From positions 1,612,001 through 1,676,000 of the forward strand of contig CAWCEV010000008.1 of the NCBI GenBank assembly GCA_963794655.1: 64,000 nucleotides of DNA, in the 5' to 3' direction. Under the pieces are notes generated by a model. It was given only the letters and a program-made list of their open reading frames with translations, was not told the origin of the DNA and made no database searches. Position 1 is the stretch's first letter. Every line of letters starts with the position of its first letter. Of the stretch, positions 1-9,517 are shown in pieces. The DNA comes from Roseiarcus sp963794655 (GTDB taxonomy: Bacteria; Pseudomonadota; Alphaproteobacteria; Rhizobiales; Beijerinckiaceae). Position numbers and translations under genes: made by a program.

Positions 1-1
1 G

Positions 2-478
2 CGTGATCTCGTCGAAGGTTTCGGCGGCGGAACGCGCACCGGTCGGCCGATCCGCGCGGTGCAGGTCGGCGGACCGCTCGGGGCTTATCTTCCTGTTTCG
101 CTTCTCGATACTCCGCTCGACTACGAATCGATGGCTGCGGCCAGGGGCATGCTGGGTCACGGCGGCATCGTAGTCTTTGACGACAGCGTCGACATGGCCC
201 GCCAGGCCCGTTTCGCCTTCGAATTCTGCGCCGCCGAGAGCTGCGGCAAATGTACGCCGTGCCGGATCGGCTCGACCCGCGGCGTGGAGACGGTCGACAA
301 GATCATCGCCGGACACGAGCGTGAGCGGAACATTCAACTTGTGCGCGATCTTTGCGAGGTCATGACAGACGGCTCGCTTTGCGCGCTCGGCGGCCTCGCG
401 CCAATGCCGGTCCTCAGCGCCCTCGATCACTTCGGCGAGGATTTCGTCAGGACTCCGGCGCGCGCGGCGGCGGAATAG
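2..478 (+). CDS. fdsB: NAD-dependent formate dehydrogenase, flavoprotein (beta) subunit, C-terminal part
   Basis: The gene enters from the left edge, so only the last 158 residues are visible. The family (NuoF-like) carries FMN and one 4Fe-4S cluster and passes electrons from formate to NAD+ in the cytoplasm. The cluster motif ESCGKCTPCR (nt 235-264) and the distal Cys in GSLCALGG are present, as expected for a complete C-terminus. It is followed after 11 bases by fdsA, and the usual operon order fdsG-fdsB-fdsA-fdhD-fdsD holds from here on. The ATG at 59 is internal, because the reading frame is open back to base 2. Confidence 0.93.
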   Translation, partial: RDLVEGFGGGTRTGRPIRAVQVGGPLGAYLPVSLLDTPLDYESMAAARGMLGHGGIVVFDDSVDMARQARFAFEFCAAESCGKCTPCRIGSTRGVETVDKIIAGHERERNIQLVRDLCEVMTDGSLCALGGLAPMPVLSALDHFGEDFVRTPARAAAE

Positions 479-489
479 GAGATCAATCG

Positions 490-3336
490 ATGGCGCTGTT
501 GCAGGAACTGGACACCGGCACGCCGATCCGCGCCGGCGCGCCGACAGTCACGCTGACCATCGACGGGCGGCAGGTAAGCGTGCCGCCGGGAACGTCGGTG
601 ATGGCGGCCGCGGCCATGATCGACAATCCTATCCCCAAACTATGCGCGAGCGACAATCTCGAGGCGTTCGGCTCGTGCCGCCTGTGCCTCGTCGAGATCG
701 AGGGCCGAAAAGGGACACCGGCCTCGTGCACGACGCCGGCCGAAGCGGGGATGGTCGTCTCGACCAAGACCCCTCGCCTCGAGCGACTCCGGCGTGGGGT
801 CATGGAGCTCTATATATCCGATCATCCGCTCGACTGTCTGACTTGTAGCGCCAATGGCGACTGTGAGCTCCAGACCCAGGCCGGCAACGTCGGGCTCCGC
901 GACGTGCGCTACGGCTACGACGGCGCCAAGCACGCGCAAGGGCCGATCGACGCCTCCAACCCGTATTTCAGCTTCGAATCCTCGAAATGCATAGTCTGCT
1001 CGCGCTGCGTGCGCGCCTGCGAGGAAGTCCAGGGGACATTTGCCCTGACGATCCTTGGCCGCGGCTTCGATTCCAAGGTTGCGACCGGCGGCTTCGATTT
1101 TCTGTCGTCCGAATGCGTCTCCTGCGGCGCCTGCGTCCAGGCCTGCCCGACCGCAACGCTCAACGAAAAGCCGGTCATCGAGCACGGAACGCCGGAGCGC
1201 ACGGTGGTGACGACCTGCGCCTATTGCGGCGTCGGCTGTTCGTTCAAGACGGAACTGAAGGGTGACGAAGTCCTGCGCATGGTCCCTTACAAGGCCGGCA
1301 AGGCCAATGAGGGCCATTCATGTGTCAAGGGCCGGTTCGCCTACGGCTACGCCACTCACAAGGATCGCGTTCTCAAGCCGATGATCCGCAGCCGAATCGA
1401 AGACCCCTGGCGTGAAGTCTCGTGGGAAGAGGCAATCGCATACGCGGCGGACGAGTTCAGGCGCATTCAGGGAAAATACGGGCGCGACTCGGTCGGCGCG
1501 ATCAGTTCCTCGCGCTGCACCAACGAGGAAGTTTTCCTGGTCCAGAAGATGGTGCGCGCTGGGTTCGGCAACAACAATATCGACACCTGCGCCCGCGTTT
1601 GTCACTCGCCGACCGGCTTCGGGCTGTCGAAGACTTACGGCACCTCGGCGGGCACGCAAGATTTCAAGTCGGTGTCGAAGGCGGACGTCGTGGTCGTGAT
1701 AGGCGCCAATCCCACCGACGCGCACCCTGTCTTTGCTTCCCGCCTCAAGAAGCGTTTGCGGGCGGGGGCCCGTCTCATCGTGATAGACCCGCGGCGTATC
1801 GACCTGGTCAGGAGCGTGCACGTCAAGGCAGACCATCATCTTGTCCTCAATCCGGGAACCAACGTCGCGGTCCTCAACGCAATCGCCCATGTCGTTGTCA
1901 CCGAGGGACTCGTGAACGAGACGTTTGTCCGCGAACGATGCGACCTGCCGAATTTCGAGTCCTGGGCGCGGTTCGTCGCCGATCTGCGCCATTCGCCCGA
2001 GGCAACCGCCGCCGCCACCGGCGTCGATCCGGGCGAATTGCGCGCGGCAGCCCGACTCTATGCAACGGGCGGCAACGGGGCGATCTATTACGGTCTTGGT
2101 GTCACCGAGCATAGCCAGGGCTCGACGGCCGTAATGGCGATCGCCAATCTCGCCATGGCGACCGGCAACATCGGCCGCGAAGGCGTTGGCGTAAATCCGT
2201 TGCGTGGCCAGAACAACGTCCAGGGCTCATGCGACATGGGCTCGTTTCCGCACGAATTTTCCGGGTACCGCCATGTATCCACCGACGCCGTGCGCGAGAC
2301 GTTTGAGCGCATGTGGGGAGTTGCACTCAGCAAGGAGCCGGGCTTGCGCATTCCCAACATGATCGACGAGGCGATCGACGGTTCGTTCAAGTGGCTCTAC
2401 GTCCAGGGCGAGGACATCGCCCAATCAGACCCTGACACGACGCATATCACCGCGGGCTTGCGCGCGATGGAATGCGTCGTCGTGCAGGACCTTTTCCTAA
2501 ACGAGACGGCGCGCTATGCGCATGTATTCCTTCCCGGCGCATCGTTCCTGGAGAAGGACGGCACGTTCACCAACGCCGAGCGTCGCATCAGCCGCGTGCG
2601 CCAGGCGATTCCTCCCCTTGCCGGAATGGCCGACTGGGAAGCGACGATGGCGCTCGCCAAGGCGGTGGGGGCGCCGATGCACTACAATCATCCGAGCGAG
2701 ATCATGGATGAGATCGCCGCCACCACGCCGACCTTTAAAGGCGTGTCTTATGCCCGACTCGACGAACTCGGCTCGATCCAATGGCCGTGCAACGACTCTG
2801 CTCCGACCGGCACGCCGGTCATGCACGTCGACCGCTTCGTGCGCGGCAAAGGCCAGTTCATGCTGACCGAGTTTCTCGCCACCGAGGAACGCGTCGGACC
2901 GCGCTTCCCGCTCCTTTTGACCACCGGCCGAATCCTGTCGCAATATAACGTCGGAGCCCAGACCCGCCGCACCGCCAACGAGCTCTGGCATGAGGAGGAC
3001 GTGCTCGAAATCCATCCCTTCGACGCCGAGCAGCGGGGCGTACGCGACGGCGATCTCGTCGCGCTAGCAAGCCGGATCGGCGAGATTTCACTTCACGCCA
3101 AAGTCACTGAGCGGGTGCAGCCAGGGGTCGTTTATACGACTTTCCATCACTCCGTGACCGGCGCCAATGTGGTGACGACTGACAATTCCGACTGGGCGAC
3201 CAACTGTCCGGAATACAAGGTGACCGCCGTCCAGGTCCGGCGCACTAACCATTATTCGGAGTGGCAGGTGCGCGATCGCGAGGAGGGTGTGTCGTTGCGC
3301 CGGATGGCGAAGGCGTTGGCCGATGCGGCCGAGTGA
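490..3336 (+). CDS. fdsA: NAD-dependent formate dehydrogenase, molybdenum (alpha) subunit
   Basis: This is the catalytic subunit (948 aa) that oxidises formate to CO2 at a bis-MGD molybdenum centre. The ferredoxin-like N-terminus has Cys 52, 63, 66 and 80 for 2Fe-2S. A His/Cys3 cluster site follows (H112, C116, C119, C125), then two 4Fe-4S motifs (C167-C177 and C209-C219), then the CAYCGVGC motif with C278. The molybdenum ligand is Cys371 in ARVCHSPT, so this is a Cys and not a selenocysteine enzyme. The open frame reaches back to 352, but ATG 490 is preferred: it lies 8 bases after an AGGAG that overlaps the fdsB stop, and the earlier residues do not look like the family. Confidence 0.96.
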   Translation: MALLQELDTGTPIRAGAPTVTLTIDGRQVSVPPGTSVMAAAAMIDNPIPKLCASDNLEAFGSCRLCLVEIEGRKGTPASCTTPAEAGMVVSTKTPRLERLRRGVMELYISDHPLDCLTCSANGDCELQTQAGNVGLRDVRYGYDGAKHAQGPIDASNPYFSFESSKCIVCSRCVRACEEVQGTFALTILGRGFDSKVATGGFDFLSSECVSCGACVQACPTATLNEKPVIEHGTPERTVVTTCAYCGVGCSFKTELKGDEVLRMVPYKAGKANEGHSCVKGRFAYGYATHKDRVLKPMIRSRIEDPWREVSWEEAIAYAADEFRRIQGKYGRDSVGAISSSRCTNEEVFLVQKMVRAGFGNNNIDTCARVCHSPTGFGLSKTYGTSAGTQDFKSVSKADVVVVIGANPTDAHPVFASRLKKRLRAGARLIVIDPRRIDLVRSVHVKADHHLVLNPGTNVAVLNAIAHVVVTEGLVNETFVRERCDLPNFESWARFVADLRHSPEATAAATGVDPGELRAAARLYATGGNGAIYYGLGVTEHSQGSTAVMAIANLAMATGNIGREGVGVNPLRGQNNVQGSCDMGSFPHEFSGYRHVSTDAVRETFERMWGVALSKEPGLRIPNMIDEAIDGSFKWLYVQGEDIAQSDPDTTHITAGLRAMECVVVQDLFLNETARYAHVFLPGASFLEKDGTFTNAERRISRVRQAIPPLAGMADWEATMALAKAVGAPMHYNHPSEIMDEIAATTPTFKGVSYARLDELGSIQWPCNDSAPTGTPVMHVDRFVRGKGQFMLTEFLATEERVGPRFPLLLTTGRILSQYNVGAQTRRTANELWHEEDVLEIHPFDAEQRGVRDGDLVALASRIGEISLHAKVTERVQPGVVYTTFHHSVTGANVVTTDNSDWATNCPEYKVTAVQVRRTNHYSEWQVRDREEGVSLRRMAKALADAAE

Positions 3337-4132
3337 GGGTCCGGGATCGATCGACGTCCCGGTCCGCGTTTTTTCCTACGACTTGGGGGCCGGCGGAAAA
3401 GAGTTTACGCGGCCCATCGCGGTCGAAGCGCCAATCCAGATTGTCATCGGCGGCGCGCCGTTCGCCGTCATGATGGCGACGCCGCGGAACCTCGAGGATT
3501 TCGCCGCCGGCTTTGTCCTGACTGAGCAGATCGCCGAGAGCGTGGCCGACATCCGGGGAATTGAGATCGAGGCAGTCGAGGACGGTTGGAAGCTCAAGAT
3601 TGCGCTGACCAGCGAGCGATTGCAGGCGCATCTGGCGCGCGGTCGGGCGATGAGCGGGCGCACCGGTTGCGGCCTCTGCGGCATCGAGGATTTTTCGCAG
3701 ATGCCGTCGCCTCGGCCGCCGCTCGATCCGCGACCCTCAGTCGAGCCCGCGGCGGTCCGCGCTGCGATTGGCGAACTTGAATCCTGGCAGCCTCTCAATG
3801 GCTTGACCCGCGCCGTCCATGCCGCGGCATGGTGCGGACAGGACGGAAAAATTCTCCTTTCGCGCGAGGACGTCGGGCGGCACAACGCGCTCGATAAGGC
3901 GATCGGGGCGCTGGCGCTCGCCGGAGTTGCGCCGGACAGCGGGTTTTTTGTCATCACGAGCCGCTGTTCGTTCGAAATGGTCGCCAAGACGGCAATTTTT
4001 GGGGCGGGAACGCTGGTGTCGGTTTCGGCCCCGACCTCCCTCGCCCTCGAGCGGGCGAAGCGTTTCGGCGTGCGCCTGATCGCGGTCGCGCGCGGCGACC
4101 AGGCGCTCTTTTTCGAGGGATTGGCAGCGTGA
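3323..4132 (+). CDS. fdhD: Formate dehydrogenase accessory sulfurtransferase FdhD
   Basis: FdhD transfers sulfur to the molybdenum cofactor before insertion into formate dehydrogenase. The 269-residue protein has the conserved CGLC pair (C116 and C119 in GRTGCGLCG) and the C-terminal FdhD fold, with the segments EDVGRHNALDKAIG and ITSRCSFEMV characteristic of the family. ATG 3323 overlaps the end of fdsA by 14 bases. A start at 3287 is possible but would add an Arg-rich stretch unlike the family. It is translationally coupled to fdsA and to fdsD downstream. Confidence 0.94.
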   Translation: MRPSEGPGSIDVPVRVFSYDLGAGGKEFTRPIAVEAPIQIVIGGAPFAVMMATPRNLEDFAAGFVLTEQIAESVADIRGIEIEAVEDGWKLKIALTSERLQAHLARGRAMSGRTGCGLCGIEDFSQMPSPRPPLDPRPSVEPAAVRAAIGELESWQPLNGLTRAVHAAAWCGQDGKILLSREDVGRHNALDKAIGALALAGVAPDSGFFVITSRCSFEMVAKTAIFGAGTLVSVSAPTSLALERAKRFGVRLIAVARGDQALFFEGLAA

Positions 4133-4362
4133 CGACCGGGAAGATCGACAAGCTCGCGCGCATGGCCAATCAGATCGCGGATTTCTACGCCGCGATGCCT
4201 GAGCGGGAGGCCACCGAGAGCACGGCCTCGCATCTGCGGCTCTACTGGACGCCGAAGATGATTCGCGAGATCATCGCCTTCGCCGATCAAGGCCATCCCG
4301 GCCTCAACGCGATCGCGGCGCGCGCCGTGGAATCGTTGAAACAGAAGGCGACGGCCGCCTAG
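4129..4362 (+). CDS. fdsD: Formate dehydrogenase delta subunit
   Basis: This small cytoplasmic protein (77 aa) of the FdsD family is needed for assembly or activity of the FdsABG complex. It shows the family pattern: an N-terminal helix LARMANQIADFYAAMP, a central LRLYWTPKMIREII, and a Lys/Ala-rich end. The GTG start overlaps the fdhD stop in a GTGA arrangement. It is the last gene of the fds operon. Only 15 bases separate it from the next gene, which may be cotranscribed. Confidence 0.92.
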   Translation: MTTGKIDKLARMANQIADFYAAMPEREATESTASHLRLYWTPKMIREIIAFADQGHPGLNAIAARAVESLKQKATAA

Positions 4363-4377
4363 AACACTGCGGGCCTC

Positions 4378-6429
4378 ATGCCTCGCTGGCCGCGCCCTCC
4401 CAATCTCCTGCGTCTTTTCGTCGGCCAGCATATTATCAACGGCTTGAGCGTCGGCGTCGGCGTGGTCGCAGTCGCTCTCGTCAGTTCGGTAATCTTCGGC
4501 TTCGCCGCCGGGCAGCCCGCGACGCTCGGCGCGATATCGGCCAGCATCTCCGATCTCCCCGCGCCGTGGCGAGAAAAGGCGAAAACGCTCGGCTTCGGCT
4601 TCGCGCTGGCGCTGCTTTCGACGGTGGCGATCCAGCTTGCGTTGCCTTGGCCGGTCCTCGCCCTCGTGATGATCGGCGTCATCAGCTTTGTCGGCGGCCT
4701 CGTCACCGGCCTCGGCCGATGGGCCGTGGCGGTCGGCATGCAGGCGGTGATCCCGATGGTCTTCATTCTCGGATTCCCGCGCGAGACTTTCCCAGCCGCC
4801 GTTCGAATCGAATTGCTGCTCGCCGCGGGAGGCTCGGCCTATATCGCCTTCGCGCTCTTGGCCACGGTCTTTACCGACGCCAGCGCTCGACGAATGGTCG
4901 CTAGCGAATCCATCCGCGAGTTCTCGATCTACATGCGAGCCGTAGCAGGCATTTTCGATCCCGATCAGGATCTGACTGCGGCCTATGGCGCGACGATCCG
5001 CCAGCAGTCGGTGCTTTCGGAGCAATTGCAGTCGGCGCGCGTCCTATTGCTCGAGCGGCCGGGAAAAAAGGGCGAGCGTATGCGGCTCGCGGCTTCGATC
5101 GGCATTCTCCTCGACGCGCTCGACGCCCTGGTCGCGGCGCAATGCGACGTGGAACTCATACGCCAGACGCCGGCGGCCGCAACGGTGCTGGCCAGAATCG
5201 GCGACGCATTGCGCGTCGGCTCGCTCGACCTCGAACACTTGAGTATCGAGCTCCTGACGACTGGCCATCCGATCCTGCCGCCCGATCATCAACTCGCGAT
5301 CGATGCGCTCAAGCTCGCGGCGGCCCGGGTTGACGCCAGCGAGGCGATGAGCGCGAGACCGGGCGCGGCGCTCGATGCCGCGACGTGGCGTCTCGTTCTG
5401 TCGCTCGGCAACGTCCGCCGGCTGGAGCAGGCCCTTTCGAACGATGAGATTGCGCGGGCCGCGATTGGCGATGTCGACCTAGCCGCGTTCATTCCCAAAC
5501 GGCGCTATGGGCCGAGAGCGCTCGTCCCGCACCTGAGCCCCGATTCGCCGGTGCTCAGATTCGCCGCGCGACTGGCGCTTGCGATGATGGCAGGCGCAGT
5601 GGTCGCGCAATCGCTCGGCGACGACCGGCACGGCAACTGGGTCCTCCTAACCATCGCAGTGGTGATGCGGGCGGGCTATGGGCTGACCCGCCAGCGGCGA
5701 GACGACCGCGTTATCGGCACTCTGGTCGGCTGCGTTGTCGCGGCCGGGTCAGTCGCTTATCTGCCGGCCGGCGCACTCGTCGCGGTCCAGGGGCTCGCCG
5801 TCGCCGTGACCCACAGCTTCGCCCGGCTCAACTACCGCCTATCATCGTCCGGAGCCTCGGTGACGGCGTTGGTGTCGCTGCACCTGGTCCAGCCCTGGGT
5901 TTCCGCGCCGATCCTGGTGCGCCTCGCGGACACGCTGATTGGCGCGGCGATCGCCCATCTATTCAACTACTTCTGGCCGCGCTGGGAATCTTCGGAAGCG
6001 CCGCGGCTGGTCGGCTTGCTCCATGCCCAGCTCGCGGCCTTTGCCAGGGCCGCGCTCATGACCGATGTCAGCGCTCATGACTATCGGCTTGCGCGCAAGA
6101 ACGTGATCGAAGCAATCGCCGCGCTTTCGGATTCCGCCGGGCGCATGAGCAGCGAGCCTATGGCGGCGCGCAAGGGTCTCGACGAGATGGCGAACCTCCT
6201 GGTCGCCTCTTACAGTCTCGTCGCCCAGCTTTCGGCGGCACGGCTCGCGGTTCAGACCGGCGCTGCGTCAACCGACCCGAGGATCTGTGCTTGGCTTGAG
6301 GCTCTCCTGGGCGGCCACCGGAGCGCCGCCGATAACGCGCCGGCCGGTCCCCTCGCCGCCGCCACGCTCGCCGTCACATCCGCCGCCGGTACTTATGAGC
6401 GCGCGGTCAAGAGCGGAGGTAAATTGTAA
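4378..6429 (+). CDS. FUSC-family inner-membrane protein
   Basis: The protein has 683 residues with two blocks of predicted membrane helices (about residues 20-165 and 395-530) separated by a cytoplasmic region. That is the two-half layout of FUSC/YccS-like (fusaric-acid-resistance-like) proteins, which are thought to be efflux or envelope transport components. The second block begins near FAARLALAMMAGAVVAQSLG and includes NWVLLTIAVVMRAGYGLTR, typical of the FUSC domain. No partner membrane-fusion gene is next to it, so the substrate cannot be guessed. It follows fdsD closely but has no clear functional link to formate metabolism. Confidence 0.8.
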   Translation: MPRWPRPPNLLRLFVGQHIINGLSVGVGVVAVALVSSVIFGFAAGQPATLGAISASISDLPAPWREKAKTLGFGFALALLSTVAIQLALPWPVLALVMIGVISFVGGLVTGLGRWAVAVGMQAVIPMVFILGFPRETFPAAVRIELLLAAGGSAYIAFALLATVFTDASARRMVASESIREFSIYMRAVAGIFDPDQDLTAAYGATIRQQSVLSEQLQSARVLLLERPGKKGERMRLAASIGILLDALDALVAAQCDVELIRQTPAAATVLARIGDALRVGSLDLEHLSIELLTTGHPILPPDHQLAIDALKLAAARVDASEAMSARPGAALDAATWRLVLSLGNVRRLEQALSNDEIARAAIGDVDLAAFIPKRRYGPRALVPHLSPDSPVLRFAARLALAMMAGAVVAQSLGDDRHGNWVLLTIAVVMRAGYGLTRQRRDDRVIGTLVGCVVAAGSVAYLPAGALVAVQGLAVAVTHSFARLNYRLSSSGASVTALVSLHLVQPWVSAPILVRLADTLIGAAIAHLFNYFWPRWESSEAPRLVGLLHAQLAAFARAALMTDVSAHDYRLARKNVIEAIAALSDSAGRMSSEPMAARKGLDEMANLLVASYSLVAQLSAARLAVQTGAASTDPRICAWLEALLGGHRSAADNAPAGPLAAATLAVTSAAGTYERAVKSGGKL

Positions 6430-7161
6430 ATCCGAGTCCCCGCTCCCATCGCTTGTTTGCGGCTTTCCCTGCAAAACAGGGAATACAACAGGGAAATCTT
6501 GACTTGGAGGAATGCATGCAGAAAAAATTTCCTTGTTACTCCATGGCGTTGGACAGAAATTCCCTACCACCAACGGCAGCGAATTGGTTGACTCGGGCAA
6601 GGTAAGAATTGGGCCGGACGAAAGGGTACCGACTACCGGGTGGAAGGGTCGGTGAACGGGCTAGAACACGGCATAGAACGCATTTGTCGCAGTTACGTTC
6701 GCAAATTGCAACCGCGTCGGCGTGATTGTCGCGTGCACCCCAAGCGCGGGGCCGGAGCCACTTGGTTCACAGCCACCGCCACGGCTCGGTGCACAGCCAC
6801 GCGACGAACACCATGCCGACAATCGCGACGAGCGGGTGAGTGTCAAAGTAGGAAAGGTCTATCTCCATACGGTCGCTATTTGCCACAGAAGACTGAAACA
6901 AAGCGATTCGTGATTTGGGCGGTGAGCGGCAATCATTCGACGAGGTTGCGGACGGGGTCGAGGTAGGCGCTGAAGGTGGGGATGTTCACCCGGCTGGGGC
7001 ATCGGCTTGATGTTGCCTCATGCTCCTTGCCGTGCGAGGCGGCGGCTGACGGTTGCAAATGGGGATCGCCGGCTTGGCGTCACTCCTCTGTTTGTGAAAG
7101 AATTGAACTTGCAACCCCCATTTTTTCGATCACAGGCCACACCGCGCCAGGCCCTGATCTC
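6430..7161. other. Non-coding stretch with a short palindrome
   Basis: I see no convincing gene in this stretch; the open frames of 60-108 codons here are arginine- and cysteine-rich and not protein-like. Near the left end lies a CAGGGAA-type palindrome and repeat, listed separately. Further short echoes of it (AATTTCC, AATTCCC) lie between 6527 and 6565. Confidence 0.4.
6465..6496. repeat. CAGGGAA palindrome plus extra direct copy
   Basis: TTCCCTG (6465-6471) and CAGGGAA (6477-6483) form a perfect 7-bp inverted repeat around CAAAA, and a further ACAGGGAAA follows at 6488-6496. It lies 35 bases after the FUSC stop. There is no T-run, so it is not a convincing terminator. It may be an old element end or a short dispersed repeat. 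Confidence 0.45.
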
Positions 7162-7316
7162 ATGCGATATTTTCTGACTTCCGCGGCGTTCCTCTGGGCG
7201 CCAGCCAAGCCTACGCGGCTGTCGTTGGCCCCTCGCCGGAGGCCGATCTGGGCTTAGCGAGCATCGCGATGGTCGCCGGGGCCGCTTTCCTGGCGCACCG
7301 CTTCCGTCGGCGCTGA
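7162..7316 (+). pseudogene. PEP-CTERM-like micro-protein gene with one frameshift
   Basis: The ATG at 7162 opens MRYFLTSAAFL, a signal-peptide start that runs off frame to a stop at 7255. In the next frame, starting at 7194, the sequence continues as LGASQAYAAVVGPSPEADLG, then a hydrophobic helix and the basic end HRFRRR, stop at 7314. Joined, the two frames give an approximately 50-residue protein made of a signal peptide, a GPSPEAD motif, a membrane helix and a basic tail. That is a short sorting-signal architecture. Adding one C at 7194 would restore the frame, so this is either a real one-base deletion or a sequence error. It lies close to a full PEP-CTERM gene on the other strand. Confidence 0.55.
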
Positions 7317-7624
7317 CAGCCATCTGCGGATGGTCTCTCAGGTAGGATGGCGATTTTCATTTGTCTGCTACAAAGGCGCGGGTCGCCCGCGTTGTGATCG
7401 CCTTGCGCGCCTCGGTTCGTAGCTTTCCGCGACTAGCCGATTTATCCAATCTCCGCTTGTCTTCGTCGTCTTGCCGCTGAGCCTCCGGGCATGCCGCGTC
7501 GACGGTGGCGTCGTAGTTTTCGAAGACGGTGCGCTAAACGATATTCCGATCGAGCCAAATACGGATAGGCCGTCATCTGGGCCTACCGGCGAATGCCGAG
7601 TGCGCTTTCTCAGGCAGAGACGCG
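7317..7624. other. Gap with possible decayed transposase fragment
   Basis: No intact gene. On the minus strand between about 7540 and 7360 one frame reads VFENYDATVDAACPEA and then loses similarity. The first part resembles the C-terminal end of IS630-type transposases, but the match is too short to be sure. Confidence 0.25.
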
Positions 7625-8290
7625 TCAGGCCAGCGCCTCAAGCCTCGCACGCCGCAATCGCCGATAGCCGGCGTATCCCAGCCCCGCAAACCCGAGCAGC
7701 ATCATCGCCCAGGTCGAGGGTTCGGGAACACCCCCAGTCACATTGATGGTTAGGCTGCCATCCTCCACGACGCTGCCGGGCACAACAGCAGGGCTCCATG
7801 TGTACGTGTACGTTCCGGGCGCGAGGCCAATCAGGGCAAGCGTCGTGTTTTCGAAGGTCGAGGAGCCCGACAGAGACGTCGTGCCGTCGTAGCCAGCGGG
7901 AACGAATATGGCCGGGGGGCCTAGCCCATTTCCGTCAATTCCAAAAACGTCCCCAGAGGCCAAGGCCAAAGTTCCGAGAAACGAGTTCAGGCCGGGCCCC
8001 AAAGTCGCCGGGCCGCTAGCGCCGCTGTAAGTATCGATATTGTTGCCCGTGCCGCCCAGCCCGACCACAGCAACCCCAAGTGATGGAAATAACTCCCCTC
8101 CGAACGGCCAACTTTCGTCTGATCCAGTTCGCGTGAGGCCGCTCAGATCGATCACGCCGCTTCCCGTGGCAACGACGTTGGCGCCGACCTGTGTGATATC
8201 GATTACGGCCCCAGGCACGGCGGAATGCGCCTGACCGCCAAGCGCCGCAAAACCCAGTAGAGCGGCAACCGTGAATACGCTCGTCTTCAT
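7625..8290 (-). CDS. PEP-CTERM sorting-domain protein
   Basis: This secreted protein (221 aa) has a signal peptide (residues 1-23, ending near GGQAHSA) and a Gly/Ser/Thr-rich beta-type middle. Its classic PEP-CTERM tail has P189-E190-P191 in VPEPSTWAMM, a hydrophobic helix and the basic end YRRLRRAR. Such proteins are cleaved and anchored by an exosortase, and the system usually goes with exopolysaccharide production; no exosortase is in this window. The middle region has no domain I recognise. It stands alone, with its own upstream region from 8291. Confidence 0.88.
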   Translation of the reverse strand: MKTSVFTVAALLGFAALGGQAHSAVPGAVIDITQVGANVVATGSGVIDLSGLTRTGSDESWPFGGELFPSLGVAVVGLGGTGNNIDTYSGASGPATLGPGLNSFLGTLALASGDVFGIDGNGLGPPAIFVPAGYDGTTSLSGSSTFENTTLALIGLAPGTYTYTWSPAVVPGSVVEDGSLTINVTGGVPEPSTWAMMLLGFAGLGYAGYRRLRRARLEALA

Positions 8291-8466
8291 GGCTTTCCCC
8301 CGACGTCGACGAATAACGAATAAAAGATCACCCGATTAAAGCAGTCAATCATCACTGTTGGTGGAGTCAAGCTGGAAATTTCCGAATTCGTGTCCTCCCC
8401 CGGACGCTCGCCACCCATCGCTCTGACGCCCTTGACCGTCACGGCGCTTACGGTACGGTAAGCTTT

Positions 8467-9135
8467 ATGCTCAAGATCAGCCTCGGGCAGTTTCTCCGCA
8501 TCCGCGAGACGACGGCCAACGCCTTCAACGTCCAGCGTTTCCGTGGCGAAGTCGCACTCGCTTTCGGCCGCGAGAGGCAGGATATTCGAGGCGAATACCT
8601 CGACCTCGACCTCATCACGATGGAGACGATCGACCGGCTGATGCCGTTCTTTGGGAACCGGAAAGACCCGGCCGCCCTCGTGCGTACTTTCTGGCCGCAG
8701 CTGTTCATTATCCTCAGCCGCGCCGAAGAGGCTCAGAAAGAGGACTACATCTTTTTCGTCGGCGTTCGTGAAGCCGATCCAGGCGTTAAGAGCTGGATGG
8801 TTCACGGCGGCCACTTCAGCGAGGTCACGCGCACCGTTTTCTCTTTGCCGGCGGACACGCGGCCAACGCATTTCCTCTACGTCGATATGTGGGAAGCGGC
8901 TCAGGCTGTTCGCGCCAGGGCGAAGGCCGATGGCGTGCAGCTTGACGAGCGCTTCTTCTATTCGCTCGACGACCCGCGCTGCGAAACCAGGATCATCGAG
9001 GAGCTGCGTGAGCATAAGGCTCGTCTGACCCGCGAATGCATGGCCGGCAGTCCGCACTCCGTGAAGGCCGAGGCACCTGTCCTTGGCACTGTCAAGGCGC
9101 TGATCGCCGAGGCGCGAGAGGCGATGCTTCAGTGA
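8467..9135 (+). CDS. Conserved-looking hypothetical protein
   Basis: The 222-residue protein is soluble, without signal peptide or membrane helix. It is rich in charged and aromatic residues (for example DYIFFVGVREADPGVKSWMV), with helical ends and a C-terminal VLGTVKALIAEAREAM. Codon use and composition are those of a real gene. I recognise no family. The ATG at 8467 is the first Met of the frame. No neighbour suggests a function. Confidence 0.65.
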   Translation: MLKISLGQFLRIRETTANAFNVQRFRGEVALAFGRERQDIRGEYLDLDLITMETIDRLMPFFGNRKDPAALVRTFWPQLFIILSRAEEAQKEDYIFFVGVREADPGVKSWMVHGGHFSEVTRTVFSLPADTRPTHFLYVDMWEAAQAVRARAKADGVQLDERFFYSLDDPRCETRIIEELREHKARLTRECMAGSPHSVKAEAPVLGTVKALIAEAREAMLQ

Positions 9136-9517
9136 CGGAGGTTGACCTTTCGATCGCGTGGGCGAACTCTGTCGTCCTCGCGAGAGCTACAGCGACGTGA
9201 TCCTGAGGCTGGCGAAAGGCTGAGGGCGCAGCCTCCACATTGTTGCGTATTGCCAGGAGGTCATGCCGGTTGCACGCTGCCAATAGTCGCGATTCCGGCT
9301 CGTTGACCTCGGCGCGCGATTCGCCCCGCGCCGGCTCTCCCACGGCGCGGGGCTTGTCCTTTCGAGAACAGCCCTTACTCATCGTGCGCCCTATCGACCC
9401 GTAGGGACGCGTGGTTCACTCGGCGGGCGGCTGTTATGCCTACTGCATACCCGGCTCTGGCGGCTCCCGAACAACCGAAAGAGGCTGCCGGCGGCGACCA
9501 CGCAGGTGGGAACACGT
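9136..9517. other. Gap with antitoxin-like tail and hairpin
   Basis: At 9179-9223 one plus-strand frame reads RESYSDVILRLAKG followed by a stop. This resembles the C-terminal end of small VapB/UPF0330-type antitoxins (family trait: ESxSDVIxRL), but no start or toxin partner is present. A GC hairpin lies at 9323-9353. The rest shows no gene. Confidence 0.35.
9323..9353 (+). terminator. GC-rich hairpin, possible terminator
   Basis: GCCCCGCGCC (9323-9332) and GGCGCGGGGC (9344-9353) form a perfect 10-bp stem with an 11-base loop, followed by TTGTCCTTT on the plus strand. It could end the transcript of the 8467-9135 gene, although the T-run is imperfect. Confidence 0.45.

Noticed and set aside
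640..2112. Long minus-strand frames opposite fdsA
   Set aside because: Shadows of the strongly conserved fdsA gene; no motif of their own.
3376..5025. 549-codon minus-strand open frame opposite fdhD, fdsD and FUSC
   Set aside because: It is antisense to three well-recognised genes and is made of Arg/Ala/Glu-rich shadow sequence typical of high-GC DNA.
7360..7540. IS630 transposase tail on the minus strand
   Set aside because: Only about 16 residues resemble the family; kept as a remark in the gap entry, not as an element.
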